Part shown: piece by piece, positions 17,489 to 29,200 of the stretch
Layout: the number at the start of each line of letters is the position of its first letter
How positions within the stretch are numbered: the first letter of the stretch is position 1
Assembly: GCA_028293325.1 (NCBI GenBank)
Contig: JAQGPA010000106.1
Location: 1-64,000 of the forward strand
Length of the DNA stretch: 64,000 bases
Direction of reading: 5' to 3'
Origin: Pedosphaera sp.
Lineage (GTDB): Bacteria > Verrucomicrobiota > Verrucomicrobiia > Limisphaerales > Pedosphaeraceae
Notes under the pieces: model-generated
Database searches by the model: none
Seen by the model: the letters and a program-made list of their open reading frames with translations, nothing else
Told to the model about the DNA's origin: nothing
Position numbers and translations under genes: made by a program

Positions 17489-18193
17489 ATGATTCGAAAA
17501 ACTGTCTCTCGAAGAATGGCCTGTTCGCTGCTGCTCGCGGCACTCGGTTCAGCGGCGCTGCTGACGAGTGGCGCCGAAAAGCCAACCCCGCACATTCGCG
17601 TGGCTTGTGTGGGCGACAGCATCACGGCGGGCTCGGGCATTATGAATTCCGCCATGGCCTATCCCGCCCAACTCGGGCGATTGTTGGGTGAACCCTGGCA
17701 GGTTCAAAACTTCGGTGTGAACGGCGCGACCCTGTTGAAACACGGGGACAAGCCGTATGATCAGCAGAAAGCTTATACGGCAGCCTTGGACTCCAAACCG
17801 GATGTGCTGCTCCTCATGTTGGGCACCAACGACAGCAAACCGCAGAACTGGGTGCACAAGGAGGATTTCGCAGCCGATTGCAGCGCTCTGCTCGATGCCT
17901 TCCGCAAAGTCAATCCCCGGATCCGCATTTATGTTTGCCTGCCCGTGCCGGCATTTCCTGGCAATTACAACATCCGCGATGAAGTGATTCGGAACGAAAT
18001 CCTCCCGGTTCTCCGCATCGTGGCACAGGAAAAACAGGTGCCGATAATTGATTGTTATGCCGCGCTTAATGGGAAGTCGGATTTATTTCCCGACAAAGTC
18101 CACCCCAACGCCGAGGGCGCGGGAGTGATCGCCGAGACCGTGGCTTATGCCCTCACCGGAAAAAAGCCCGCACCCGCGTCTGCCGCAAAGTAG
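17489..18193 (+). CDS. SGNH/GDSL-family esterase, secreted
   Basis: A 234-residue SGNH hydrolase with a signal peptide (about 1-28). Block I 'VACVGDSITAGSGI' (Ser near residue 44), block II Gly in 'NFGVNGATLL', block III 'LLLMLGTNDSKPQNW' (Asn near 111) and block V 'DKVHPNAEGAGVIA' (Asp and His near 201-204) are all present, so the enzyme should be active. Such proteins usually remove acetyl groups from plant or algal polysaccharides. It is divergent from the lyase/GH79 operon and probably works with it by clearing O-acetyl decorations. Substrate is inferred from context. Confidence 0.85.
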   Translation: MIRKTVSRRMACSLLLAALGSAALLTSGAEKPTPHIRVACVGDSITAGSGIMNSAMAYPAQLGRLLGEPWQVQNFGVNGATLLKHGDKPYDQQKAYTAALDSKPDVLLLMLGTNDSKPQNWVHKEDFAADCSALLDAFRKVNPRIRIYVCLPVPAFPGNYNIRDEVIRNEILPVLRIVAQEKQVPIIDCYAALNGKSDLFPDKVHPNAEGAGVIAETVAYALTGKKPAPASAAK

Positions 18194-18462
18194 CTTTCAA
18201 TGTTTCTTCAATTCGCCGTCCAACGCATAGGCTTTCTTTGACGAGGTGTTGAAACTGACCAGCTTCCCGGATTTATTCCTGGTTATGGCGTTTAAGTAAA
18301 TCGAGACACATTGAAATGGCCCCCAACGCTCAACACGTCAGGGGCATGGAAACTCATCTATATCATACCGGCCAATTATTTGGCCGCAATCACCCAAACC
18401 AGCACAATGCCATGCGAGGCAACCGGGGCTTCGCTTGGAAAGCTTTGGCTGCTAACTTGAGA

Positions 18463-18654
18463 TTACCGGGCAAAACGCGGCACCGCTTCGTGCATGAATA
18501 GGGAAATCCACTCTTTGGCGGCCGTCTGGTCCTGAGGCTGCCCGCCACGCAAGACAAGTGAACCGTCAGGCAATCCCACCAGTCGCGCCTTGCCAAACGT
18601 GGTGATAAGTCTTTCCGTTTTTGAACTGGTTAAGGTCAGCAATCTGTTTTTCAT
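18463..18654 (-). CDS. Small hypothetical protein
   Basis: A 63-residue frame from ATG at 18654: 'MKNRLLTLTSSKTERLIT', then 'LVGLPDGSLVLRGGQPQDQT' and 'AAKEWISLFMHEAVPRFAR'. The regular hydrophobic pattern and the compact C-terminal helix look like a folded small protein and not a shadow. It is isolated; the neighbouring DNA (18194-18462 and 18655-18909) has no other supported gene, although a minus-strand frame ending at about 18197 also looks coding-like over some 40 codons without a start. Confidence 0.45.
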   Translation of the reverse strand: MKNRLLTLTSSKTERLITTFGKARLVGLPDGSLVLRGGQPQDQTAAKEWISLFMHEAVPRFAR

Positions 18655-18909
18655 GCCGCCATCCTGCCTGCAGCAATGAGACAAATGCTGTCCAAGCCCT
18701 GATTAATTTTCCTCCCCCAGCCAATTTAGATGATTGGGTCTGGGGTTTCCGCCCGCACGGGTTTGCGGTCATCACCTACTTTCCCCGGCGGATGCCCCAC
18801 CTCTATTCTTGGGCTTAATCGGTGGAATTTATTCAAAAGTTATGTACGAGTTTGCGAAAAGACGCACCGCCTTGGAAACGGATGGCCGGACCACTGACAC
18901 GCCAGTTGC

Positions 18910-21900
18910 ATGAATGATAACAACGAGTTGAACACGGAATTACTGACGGCCGAATCTTATGGCTTGGCCGGGATGGCAATTCCCAATGGCCAAAACCATC
19001 AGACACGTTCAGGCGCCAACCGGATGAATGACAGATCGCAAAGAGACCCTCAACCTGGCCGCAGTCCTGCGCCATTTGACGCCTGGTGTTTCATCGAAAT
19101 ACTCATGCGCCGCTGGCGCTTATTACTGCTCAGTGGTTTCCTGTTGGCTGCCCTGGCGGCACTGGGAGGCCTGATCGTTTGGAAACATACTTATACGGCG
19201 GTGGCGCAATTGCTCCGCTATGAGCCGATGGGTATCGATGAATTTTTCAAACCGCCCGCACTCACACCGGACACTTTTGCGGGCGTGTTGAAAGCGCCGG
19301 AATTATTGCAGCGCGTGGCCGCCAAGTCCCAGCCACCGGTTTCCGCCGAAGTGCTCGCCAAAAGCGTCTTCGTCAAACCGGACATTGATTCTGATCTGGT
19401 GAAAGTAGCCGTGAAGGGAAGAAATCCTCAAGGCGCCGTCAACCTGGCCAATCTGTATGCGGCGGAAGCCGTCGGCTTCATGAAGGATTTACAGCAACGC
19501 GCCGCGTCGGAAGTGAATCGGAATTATCTCAGCAACCAACTTGCGCAAATGAATCAGGATGTCAATGCGTTGCAGGATCAATTCAGAATTCTGCCTCACT
19601 CCGGGGCGGTGGCGGGCAAATTAACTCAGATCGGCGGCACGGTTTCCAATCTCACCCAGCAATTGCAGATGACGCCGCGGACATCCATCGTTACCGCGCG
19701 ACTGACCGAAAAATTGCAAATTGCCTTGGAAGAGTTGAGTACTCTTACCCGGCGCTACACCGAGGCGCATCCGCTGGTACAGCAGCAGCGGGCGCAGATT
19801 GATGCACTCCGAACGGAAATTTCCGAATCCGCCACCAATACCACGCTCAACAATCTCAGCCCGGCCGGCCTGGCGGGCACCGGTCTGGGAGCCGCAGCCG
19901 GCACCGGATTCGATCCGGACTACGATATTATCCGGAACAAGCTTCTGGCGCTCGATGGCAGCCGCCAGCTTCTGGCGGATCGCCAGCGGGAGGCCCAGGC
20001 CTTGGCGGACAATCCGCCGGGAAATGTCCGGAATTTTGCGCCAGCGACAATCAAGGGCATCATTCGTGACCGGCGCTGGCTGAAAATTGGCATGATTTCC
20101 TTGTTCGGCGGAGTATTGGGCCTGGTGTTCGCCAGCGGCGGAGTGCTGCTGGTTGAGATCCTGGATGACCGTCTGAAAACGGTGGATGATATCAAACGCG
20201 TCACACGGCTGCCGGTGCTTGGTTCGCTGGGCGATCTCCATAAACAAGGGCCAGCCGCCCGCGAACGCTGGGCATTCCGCACCTGGACCATGTTGCAGGG
20301 GCGGCTCAGTCCCTCCTCCAATCATGGTTTGGTTTGCGGCATTACCTCTTCGCAAATGGGCGAAGGCCGCTCCACCTGGATTAATTTGTTGGCGGAAGCG
20401 GCGAGCCTGACCGGTTTTCGTGTCCTGACGATTGCGACGCGGCCGGTGGCCGACGGACCGGACGAACCCGAGCAGCTTCCCGATTATAAACCTGAGGAAA
20501 GCACGAGTTTGAGTGCCATCACCGCCAGCGTGTTGACTTCGCCATCGGAAGTCACTGATCAATTAACCGGGCCGAATCCTCAACCGATGGTTCATATTCC
20601 GCTGCCGGGATGGGTTTGGAATCTGGAACGACGCCTGCAATGGCAGGAGGCGTTGGAACAATGGCGCAAGATTGAGAATGTCGTCATCCTGGTGGAGCTT
20701 CCCCCAGCCTCAACACCGGAAGCGGTTTTGCTCGGACAGAACCTGCCCAACCTGATTTGGCTGGCCCGGAGCGGCAGCGCGGGCGCAGCCGAAACCCGCA
20801 TGCAATTGGAAACCTTGCGTCACGCCCGCTGCCGGTTAGTGGGCGCGGTGCTGAATCATGAGCCCGCCACTCCGCTGAAAAGTCGTTTTCCACGCTGGCT
20901 TGGCTGCATGCTGCTTTGTCTGACGCTAAGCCTGTTCAGCGCGCACGCGCAGCAAACCACCAATGCACCGGCTGATGAATTCAACACGCCGACAACCCCC
21001 GCGCCTGCCTTTGCCGCCTCCACCAATGCCTCCCTCTTGCTCGTGAATCCTGCGCAACGCGGCGACTGGCAGAAGCGGCTCACTTTGGGCCCGGGTGACA
21101 TTTTGAGTTTCTCACTTTATGGCCAGCCGGAGCTGAACAGCGTCGATGTCTTTGTGGGGCCGGATGGACGGGTTGGATTTCTTGAAGCCCAAAACATCCT
21201 CGCCGCCGGGCTCACGGTGGATGAATTACGCACCAACATGGACCGGGAACTCACCAAATATCGCCGCGCTCCACGGACGATGATCACTCCGGTCAATTAT
21301 AAAAGCAAAAAGTACTACATGCTCGGCAAGGTGGTGGAACGCGGTGTCTATACACTCGATCACCCCATGACCATCATCGAGGCTGTGGCCCGCGCGCATG
21401 GATTGGAAACCGGTCTTTCCGATCGCAACACCCTTGATCTCGCCGATTTGCAAAAAAGTTTCCTCATGCGACGAGGACAACGCCTTCCGATCAACTTCGA
21501 AAAACTCTTTGAGCAGGGCGACCTCTCCCAAAACATTACGCTGGAGCCGGATGATTACCTGTACTTTCCAGCAGCCAGTTTGCAGGAAGTCTATGTGCTG
21601 GGCGAAGTGAACTTTCCCGGCGTGGTGCCTTATACCTCCGACCTGACGGTGGTCGGCGCACTGGCGGCACGCGGCGGATTTAATACCCGCGCCTACAAAA
21701 CACGCGTGGCCGTCATTCGCGGATCCTTGAATCATCCCCAGACTTTCATTATCGATACCCCGGCGATTCTCGATGCGCGCGGACAGGACTTTCAACTCCA
21801 GAACAAGGACATCGTTTTTGTCAGCAGCCGTCCCTTCATTCGCGTGGAGGAATTGCTCGATCTGGCGGCAACAGCCTTCATCCAATCGGTCACCGCCGAG

Positions 21901-21957
21901 TGGACGGGCAAAAACATCGGCCCGGTCTTCACCCGCCCCATTTTCACGAGCCCATGA
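18910..21957 (+). CDS. Fusion of Wzc/Wzz-like co-polymerase and Wza-like polysaccharide export protein
   Basis: A 1015-residue fusion. Residues ~60-415 form a chain-length regulator: membrane segment 71-90, a long periplasmic coiled coil, then a second segment near 387-412. Residues ~470-650 are a BY-kinase-like ATPase, but its Walker A is 'SSQMGEGRST' (Lys replaced by Arg) and its Walker B region 'VILVELPP' has Glu for Asp; no Tyr-rich tail is present, so kinase activity is doubtful. A third hydrophobic segment ('WLGCMLLCLTLSLFSAHAQ', about 663-681) looks like an internal signal anchor. It leads into a Wza-type export domain ('LGPGDILSFSLYGQPELN', near 724) and two SLBB domains (near 808 and 897). 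That topology would put the export part in the periplasm. The stop overlaps the next start (ATGA). A second start at 19024 is possible. Confidence 0.85.
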   Translation: MNDNNELNTELLTAESYGLAGMAIPNGQNHQTRSGANRMNDRSQRDPQPGRSPAPFDAWCFIEILMRRWRLLLLSGFLLAALAALGGLIVWKHTYTAVAQLLRYEPMGIDEFFKPPALTPDTFAGVLKAPELLQRVAAKSQPPVSAEVLAKSVFVKPDIDSDLVKVAVKGRNPQGAVNLANLYAAEAVGFMKDLQQRAASEVNRNYLSNQLAQMNQDVNALQDQFRILPHSGAVAGKLTQIGGTVSNLTQQLQMTPRTSIVTARLTEKLQIALEELSTLTRRYTEAHPLVQQQRAQIDALRTEISESATNTTLNNLSPAGLAGTGLGAAAGTGFDPDYDIIRNKLLALDGSRQLLADRQREAQALADNPPGNVRNFAPATIKGIIRDRRWLKIGMISLFGGVLGLVFASGGVLLVEILDDRLKTVDDIKRVTRLPVLGSLGDLHKQGPAARERWAFRTWTMLQGRLSPSSNHGLVCGITSSQMGEGRSTWINLLAEAASLTGFRVLTIATRPVADGPDEPEQLPDYKPEESTSLSAITASVLTSPSEVTDQLTGPNPQPMVHIPLPGWVWNLERRLQWQEALEQWRKIENVVILVELPPASTPEAVLLGQNLPNLIWLARSGSAGAAETRMQLETLRHARCRLVGAVLNHEPATPLKSRFPRWLGCMLLCLTLSLFSAHAQQTTNAPADEFNTPTTPAPAFAASTNASLLLVNPAQRGDWQKRLTLGPGDILSFSLYGQPELNSVDVFVGPDGRVGFLEAQNILAAGLTVDELRTNMDRELTKYRRAPRTMITPVNYKSKKYYMLGKVVERGVYTLDHPMTIIEAVARAHGLETGLSDRNTLDLADLQKSFLMRRGQRLPINFEKLFEQGDLSQNITLEPDDYLYFPAASLQEVYVLGEVNFPGVVPYTSDLTVVGALAARGGFNTRAYKTRVAVIRGSLNHPQTFIIDTPAILDARGQDFQLQNKDIVFVSSRPFIRVEELLDLAATAFIQSVTAEWTGKNIGPVFTRPIFTSP

Positions 21958-23096
21958 AAAATCACCTCATCCTTTGCTGGCTTGCCTTGCTGCTGTTTTT
22001 CCTGTTGGGCTGCCAGCATCCGGGACCGCGTTTTAATCCCTACGACTTTAACGCCCGGAGCGGCGCCGACCTGCAAACCGTCACCCTGACCAATCATCTC
22101 AACCCCGAATGGCTGCGGCCACCCACCCAACCCTTCGCGCTCGGACCGGGCGACCAGGTGGAAATTCAATTAATGGATGACATCACCTCCCGAACGGTGT
22201 GCGTGGTGGGACCCGATGGCAAAATTTATTTTAATTTGTTGCCGGGTTTGGATGTGTGGGGCTTGACCCTGCCCCAGACGCAGGCGCTCCTGCAAAAGGA
22301 GTTGGCCCAATTTTATCGCGATCAAGCCCGGGTTTCCCTGACTTTGCGTGGTGTCGCAAGCCGGCGTTATTGGTTGTTGGGACGGTTGCAGGTGCCGGGA
22401 GTCTATTACATGACCAACGCCCCCACTCTGTTGGAGGCCTTTGCTCAAGCCGGGGGAACATTAAGCCTGGCCGGACAGCGTGACCTTTCCATAAACAACT
22501 CCATCGACGATCAGGCAGATTTGAGCCGTTCTTTTATCGTTCGCCACGGACGGATGTTGCCCGTGGATTTTGAGCGACTGATCAATCAAGGCGACCTTTC
22601 ACAGAATATTTACCTCGAACCGGACGACTTTGTTTATGTCCCGCCGCTGACCGCGCTGAATGTTTATGTGATGGGCGCGGTCGGCTTGCCGCGTGCGGTT
22701 CCCTATCAGGAAGGGCTCACAATGACCGCGGCGATCGCGAATACCGGCGGGCCGATCAGGGAGGCCTATCTCTCGCACGTGGCGGTGGTGCGCGGTTCCC
22801 TCAGCCAGCCGAAGATTGCGCTCATCGATTACCGGGATGTGGTGAGAGGCAAGGTGCCGGATGTCATCCTGCAGCCGCATGATATTGTTTATGTGCCGTT
22901 CGAACCGTACCGCTACCTGGTTAGATATGGCGATCTCATCATGAACACCTTCGTCAGTTCGGTGGCCATCAATGAGGGTATTCGCGCTGTTAGCGACAGT
23001 CACCAGGTGACTCAGACGGGCGTCTTCATCCCAGTGGGCAGCGGCGTCACAGTCACCGCGCCGCCCACGATCATTGGTCCTCCTGCCGGTCGCTAG
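21954..23096 (+). CDS. Wza-type outer-membrane polysaccharide export lipoprotein
   Basis: A 380-residue lipoprotein. The ATG at 21954 overlaps the stop of the upstream fusion gene (ATGA), and the product begins 'MKNHLILCWLALLLFFLLGC', with the lipobox Leu-Leu-Gly-Cys at 17-20. A polysaccharide export domain follows ('LGPGDQVEIQLMDDITSRTV', near 63), then SLBB domains near 140 ('YWLLGRLQVPGVYYMTN') and 235 ('NVYVMGAVGLPRAVPYQ'). It should form or cap the outer-membrane channel for an exopolysaccharide. Two export proteins in tandem suggest that the fused copy is the inner or periplasmic part and this one the outer-membrane part. Confidence 0.9.
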   Translation: MKNHLILCWLALLLFFLLGCQHPGPRFNPYDFNARSGADLQTVTLTNHLNPEWLRPPTQPFALGPGDQVEIQLMDDITSRTVCVVGPDGKIYFNLLPGLDVWGLTLPQTQALLQKELAQFYRDQARVSLTLRGVASRRYWLLGRLQVPGVYYMTNAPTLLEAFAQAGGTLSLAGQRDLSINNSIDDQADLSRSFIVRHGRMLPVDFERLINQGDLSQNIYLEPDDFVYVPPLTALNVYVMGAVGLPRAVPYQEGLTMTAAIANTGGPIREAYLSHVAVVRGSLSQPKIALIDYRDVVRGKVPDVILQPHDIVYVPFEPYRYLVRYGDLIMNTFVSSVAINEGIRAVSDSHQVTQTGVFIPVGSGVTVTAPPTIIGPPAGR

Positions 23097-23250
23097 CGAC
23101 TCACCCCACTTCCATCATGCTCCCCTGCGTGCGGTGTTTCGTCATGCATTTTTTGTAGGCACAACACCGACGCCGCGCAAATCCGGATTCCCACAGGATT
23201 TAAGGTGCCCCGCCGATTTCTAATAACCCGCCGTTTGGCAGACTGGCGGG

Positions 23251-26200
23251 ATGCGAAAAATTCAAAGTGCTCTGTTGGGTGTCCTGCTGTCGACCTTGGC
23301 TGTGCAAAACAGCCCGGCAGTCGAGGCCACCTGGGAATACGCGGTGCAAGTCAGCGCAAATGCTCAAACCTCACCGGCTCAAATCACCTTGAGCTGGCCC
23401 CAAGATACCACAATTACGCCAAGCAGTTACACGGTTTATCGCAAGTCCCTGGATGGAACCTCCTGGGGATCCGGTACCACGCTCCCCGGTACCGCCACCA
23501 GTTTTGTGGATAACAATGTTACCGTGGGCTCCGCCTATGAGTACCAAATTGTTAAAGTGACTTCCGCCTACACCGGCTACGGCTACATATATGCCGGACT
23601 CAATGCCCAGATGATTGAGTCCCGCGGAAAATTGGTGCTGCTGGTGGATAATACTTATGCCGCCGATCTCACCAATGAATTGGTTCGCCTTCAGCGAGAC
23701 TTGATCGGCGATGGCTGGACCGTGCTCCGCCATGATGTATCCCGCACTGACACCGTGCCGAACATCAAGGCGTTGATCCAGTCGGATTACAACGCCGACC
23801 AGGCGAACGTCAAAGCGGTCTTCCTCTTTGGCCATGTTCCCGTGCCTTACTCGGGCGATATTGTTCCCGACGGCCACGTTCCCGGCCATCAAGGCGCCTG
23901 GCCGGCCGACGCTTATTACGGCGACATGAACGGCAACTGGACCGACAACTCGGTGAATGACACCGGGGCCGAGGATGCCAGAAACCATAATGTGCCGGGT
24001 GACGGCAAATTCGATCAATCAGTCATTCCTTCCACCGTCGAGTTGATGGTAGGTCGAGTTGATCTCGCGAACATGCCGGGCCGCCTCACCTGGGGTGGAC
24101 CAGCGACGTTCCCCAGCGAAAGAGATTTGCTCCGCAATTATCTGAACAAGGATCATAAGTTCCGCGTCGGCCAAATGCCCATGCCCCGTCGCGGAATCGT
24201 TGGTGATTATTTCGGCATTCGCAATGGCGAATCATTTGCAGCCAGCGGTTGGCGCAACTTCGCCCCGTTCTTCGGCGCGAATAACATCACCTTCCTGCCC
24301 GATAAAGGGACCTGGATTCCCACGCTGCACAATGATGCTTACCTCTGGGCTTATGGTTGCGGAGCGGGCAGTCTTACCAGCATTGGTGGCATCGGCAATA
24401 CCGGCCAATACAACGATGGCACCACGCCCGAAATGGTCGGTGCGGATGTGAAAGCGGTGTTCACACTGCTGTTCGGCAGTTGGTTCGGCGACTGGGATGC
24501 CGAGGACGACATCATGCGCGGAGTTCTGGCCTTGCCTACTTACGGCCTTACGTCCGCCTGGAGCGGCCGTCCCCACTGGTTCGTTCATCACATGGCCCTG
24601 GGTGAGCCAATCGGTTACAGCGCGCGCCTGACCCAAAACAATCACGACGGCGGCTTATACCAAAATCAAGTCAACCCTGCCGCCGGGCAGATTCATGTTG
24701 CGTTGATGGGTGATCCCACGTTGCGCATGCATCCCGTTGTTCCGGTGGGCAATCTCGCTGCGACGCGTAATTCCAGCGGTGTCAACTTGAACTGGTCCGC
24801 TTCCAGCGATTCAGTCGTGGGCTATCACGTCTATCGCGCCAGCAGCATGGCCGGGCCGTTCACGCGCCTGACCAGTTCACCGGTGAACGCGACCAGCTTT
24901 GTTGATGCGACTGGCACATCCGGCAGTTTCGTTTACATGGTGCGCGCGGTGAAATTGGAAACCAGCGGCAGTGGCACTTATTTCAATCCGAGCGAAGGCA
25001 TGTTCATCAATGGCGATGGCTCGTCGATCGGCATCCTCCCGCCCCCAATCACCGGCACCAATACGCCCCCACCGGTGACCAACCCGCCACCACCCATTAC
25101 GGTCACCAATACTCCGCCCCCTTCGGGCTCCGGCATGACCCTCTGGGTCGATGACACAACTCCGTCCGGCGCCGTGCTGGGCGGCTCTGGCGGCGACTCC
25201 TGGAACTGGGTCAGCAGCAACCCCGCTCCCTTCATGGGCACCAAGGCCCACCAGTCCAATATCGGTACGGGCATGCACCAGCATTATTTTGACTGGGCCG
25301 GAACACAACTGCACGTCAATGCCGGGGACACCCTCTTTGCCTACGTCTATCTCGATCCCGCCAACCCGCCCAGCGAAGTGATGATGGAGTGGAACGACGG
25401 CACCTGGGAACACCGCGCTTACTGGGGCGCCAACAACATCAACAACGGTGTCAACGGCACCGCCAGCCGCCGCTCCATGGGTGCCCTACCCGCCACCGGC
25501 CAGTGGGCGCCTTTGATTGTGCCTGCCAGCCAGGTCCGTCTGGAAGGCAGCACCCTGCGGGGCATGACCTTCACCCTCTTTGGCGGTCGCGCCACCTGGG
25601 ATTATTCAGGCACCACCTCGGCGACTCTCACCAACACGCCGCCCCCGATCACCATCACCAACACTCCTCCGCCCGTGACCAATTCTCCCCCACCGGTGAC
25701 CAACCCGCCACCACCCATTACGATCACCAATACTCCGCCCCCTTCGGGCTCCGGCACGACCCTTTGGCTCGATGACACGACTCCTTCCGGCGCCGTGCTG
25801 GGCGGCTTTGGCGGCGACTCCTGGAACTGGGTCAGCAGCAACCCCGCTCCCTTCATGGGCACCAAGGCCCACCAGTCCAATATCGGTGCGGGCATGCACC
25901 AGCATTACTTTGACTGGGCCGGAACACAACTGCACGTCAACGCGGGCGATACCCTCTTTACCTACATCTATTTGGATCCGGCCAACCTCCCCAGCGAAGT
26001 CATGATGGAATGGAATGACGGCACCTGGGACCATCGCGCTTACTGGGGCGCCAACAACATCAACAACGGCGTCAACGGCACCGCCAGCCGCCGTTTCATG
26101 GGGGCCCTGCCCGCCGCCGGCCAGTGGGCGCCTTTGATCGTGCCCGCCAGCCAGGTCAGTTTGGAAGGCAGCACCCTGCGGGGCATGACCTTCACCCTCT

Positions 26201-29200
26201 TTGGCGGTCGCGCCACCTGGGATTATTCAGGCACCACCTCGGCGACTCTCACCAACACGCCGCCCCCGATCACCATCACCAATACCCCGCCGCCCGTGAC
26301 CAATTCTCCCCCACCGGTGACCAACCCGCCGCCACCCATTACGATCACCAATACGCCGCCCCCTATCATCATCACCAATAAGCCGCCAACCGGCACGGTG
26401 AGTTCAGTGGATGATACAACGTTGCGCATGCCCAAGCCGGGCGACAGCACCCTGCATGTTCTGTCCCCCAAATTGCTGGAGTTGGTGTTGATTAACACCG
26501 CGGCGCAAGGTTCATCCCAAGTCTCACAATGGAACTTCGTGAACTCCGGTTCATTCCAAGCCCCATCCGCTTCACAAATGACGGTCACAGTGGATGGTCA
26601 ACCTGTCGCGATTCAATCGATGGGCTTCAAACGGCGGCCGCTGTCGGCACCGTTGAACAACTATGATCTCCGCATCGAGAATTGCCTGTACCTGCTGCTG
26701 GCTAGCCCGGTAACAGACAATCAAACCGTGGTGGTCAAGAATCCGGACGGCACTCTCTGGTCCTCCAGCACGCAATTCTCCGCTGCGGTGAACCCGTTGC
26801 GCTACAGTCCGGCCATTCATGTGAACCAGGAAGGTTATGTTCCTTCGCTGTCGAAGCAGGCCATGATCGGTTATTATCTGGGCAACCTGGGCGAAATGGT
26901 CATTCCGGCTTCCGCCGGCTTCGCCTTGGCTGACGCCGGCACGGGCGCAATAGTTTATCAAGGTGCGCTGACTCCCCGTCCGGATATCGGCTGGACTTAT
27001 TCTCCGACGCCTTACCAGAACGTGTTGATGGCTGATTTCAGCGCCTTCAAAACTCCGGGTGAATACCAACTGGTTGTTCCCGGATACGGAGCATCATTGC
27101 CGTTCCTCATCAATGATGGGGTGGCGATGAGCTTTGCCCGCGCCTACGCGCTGGGGCTTTATGAACAGCGTTGCGGCACGGATAATGCCATGCCGTTCAC
27201 GCGGTTTACCCACGCGGCCTGTCACGTCGCCCCGGCCAGTGTGCCTTCACCGCAATCGTCCTTCAATTTCACCTGGAATACGATTGCCGGGTATTCCGGC
27301 GGCAACTCCAGCCAGACTGCGCCCCAACTCAGGGATGAAGCCTCCCAGCTTTATCCCTTCGTGAACAAGGGAACGGTGGACGTTCATGGCGGACACCACG
27401 ATGCGGGCGACTACAGCAAATATACCATCAACGTGGCGAGCCTGACCCACTACCTGATGTTCGCCGTGGATTCCTTCGCCGGCGTGGCCGCGCTGGATAA
27501 CCTCGGCATTCCGGAAAGCGGTGACGGCATCAGCGACGTCATGCAGGAAGCCAAGTGGGAAGCGGATTATATCTGCCGCCTGCAGGACGCGGACGGCGGG
27601 TTCTACTTCATTGTCTATCCGCAGAACCGCGAATATGAATCCAACGTGACGCCGGATAACGGCGACCCACAAGTTGTCTGGCCAAAGAATACTGCATCCA
27701 CCGCTGCCTCGGTGGCCGCTCTGGCCCAATGCGCTTCTTCGCCGGCGTTCAAGGCCAAATTTCCGGAAGCTGCCGCCCTCTATTTGCAGAAGGCAAAACT
27801 GGGCTGGACGTTCCTGATGAATGCCATTGCCAAATATGGCAAGGACGGCGCGTATCAAAAAATCACCTTCTACGGTGATGACTTCATGCACAATGATGAA
27901 TTGGCCTGGGCCGCCACTGAAATGTATCTGGCGACTGGAGATGCCACGATTCATCAAAAACTGTTGTCGTGGTTTAACCCGACGGATCCAGCCACCTACC
28001 GTTGGGGCTGGGTGCACATGTATCAATGCTACGGCAACGCCATTCGCAGCTATGCCTTCGCCGTGAAGAGCGGCCGGGCGCAGGCGAGCCAACTCGATGC
28101 CACGTTCCTGTCCAAGTGCCAGAGCGAAATTGCGGCCGCCGCAAATGACGCGCTGACCTGGTCGAAACAAAGCGCCTATGGCACCGGCTTCCCGCAAGCC
28201 ACCAAGGGAGTTCGCGCCGCGGGTTGGTACTTCTCGGACGATTCAGCGTTCGATATCACGGTGGGTTACCAGCTGAATCCGCGCGCGGATTACCTCGATG
28301 CCATCGTTGGCAACATGAACTATGAGGGCGGCTGCAATCCGGTGAACGTCACTTACGTGACCGGCCTGGGCTGGAAACGCCAACGGGAAGTTGTCTCCCA
28401 GGAGGCGGCGAATGATCGTCAGGTATTGCCGCCGACTGGCATTCCGATTGGCAACGTGCAGGACGGCTTCCCCTTCCTGTCGCTCTACCAGAGTCAACTC
28501 GGTGCGCTCTGCTTCCCATCGGATGGCGCCTCGACGGCACCTTATCCGTTCTATGACCGCTGGGGTGATACTTGGAATGTGAGCACGGAAATGGTGGGTC
28601 TTAACATGGCTCGTGGTTTGGGCAACCTAGCTGCACTCGCGGCGCTGACCCCGGCTAAATCGCAGGCGTATGTGGCCAAAGCCGGCACCATTAAGGTGCC
28701 CGCGACGATGCCTATCAATGTTCCGGTCACCGCCACTTTCCAAGCCCCCGCGGGAATGGATCTGAACGGCGCCCGCATTGTTTGGGAAGCGCGCGGTCAG
28801 GAACCCGCGTACGGCACCAGCTACACCTTCACGCCGACTCTTAACGGCGGCCAATGGGTGGAAGCGGAAGCGCAATGGCCCGATGGTCGTCGCGCGTTTG
28901 CCACCACCGATTCGTCGGCATTCAACAGCTTCGGAACGGTCACTGTGGCGGCAACAGATGCAACCGCATCCCGCACCACGCAAGATCCGGGCGTCTGGAC
29001 CTTTACCCGCACGGGCGATACCAGTTCGCCGCTCACGGTGAACTTCCAGTTCGCCGGCTCGGCAGCAAAATGGACTGATTATCGCACGTTCGCGGGCGAC
29101 ATGCCGGAAACAATAATCATTCCAGCGGGCGCAACCACGGCAACCTTGACCATCCACGCCGTGGCCGGCACTACCTGGACGGGAACGGAGACAGCAATCC

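Noticed and set aside
25109-26395. Pro/Thr-rich DNA repeats considered as a CRISPR-like array
   Set aside because: The repeats are coding, 621 bp long and in frame; there are no short repeats with unique spacers.
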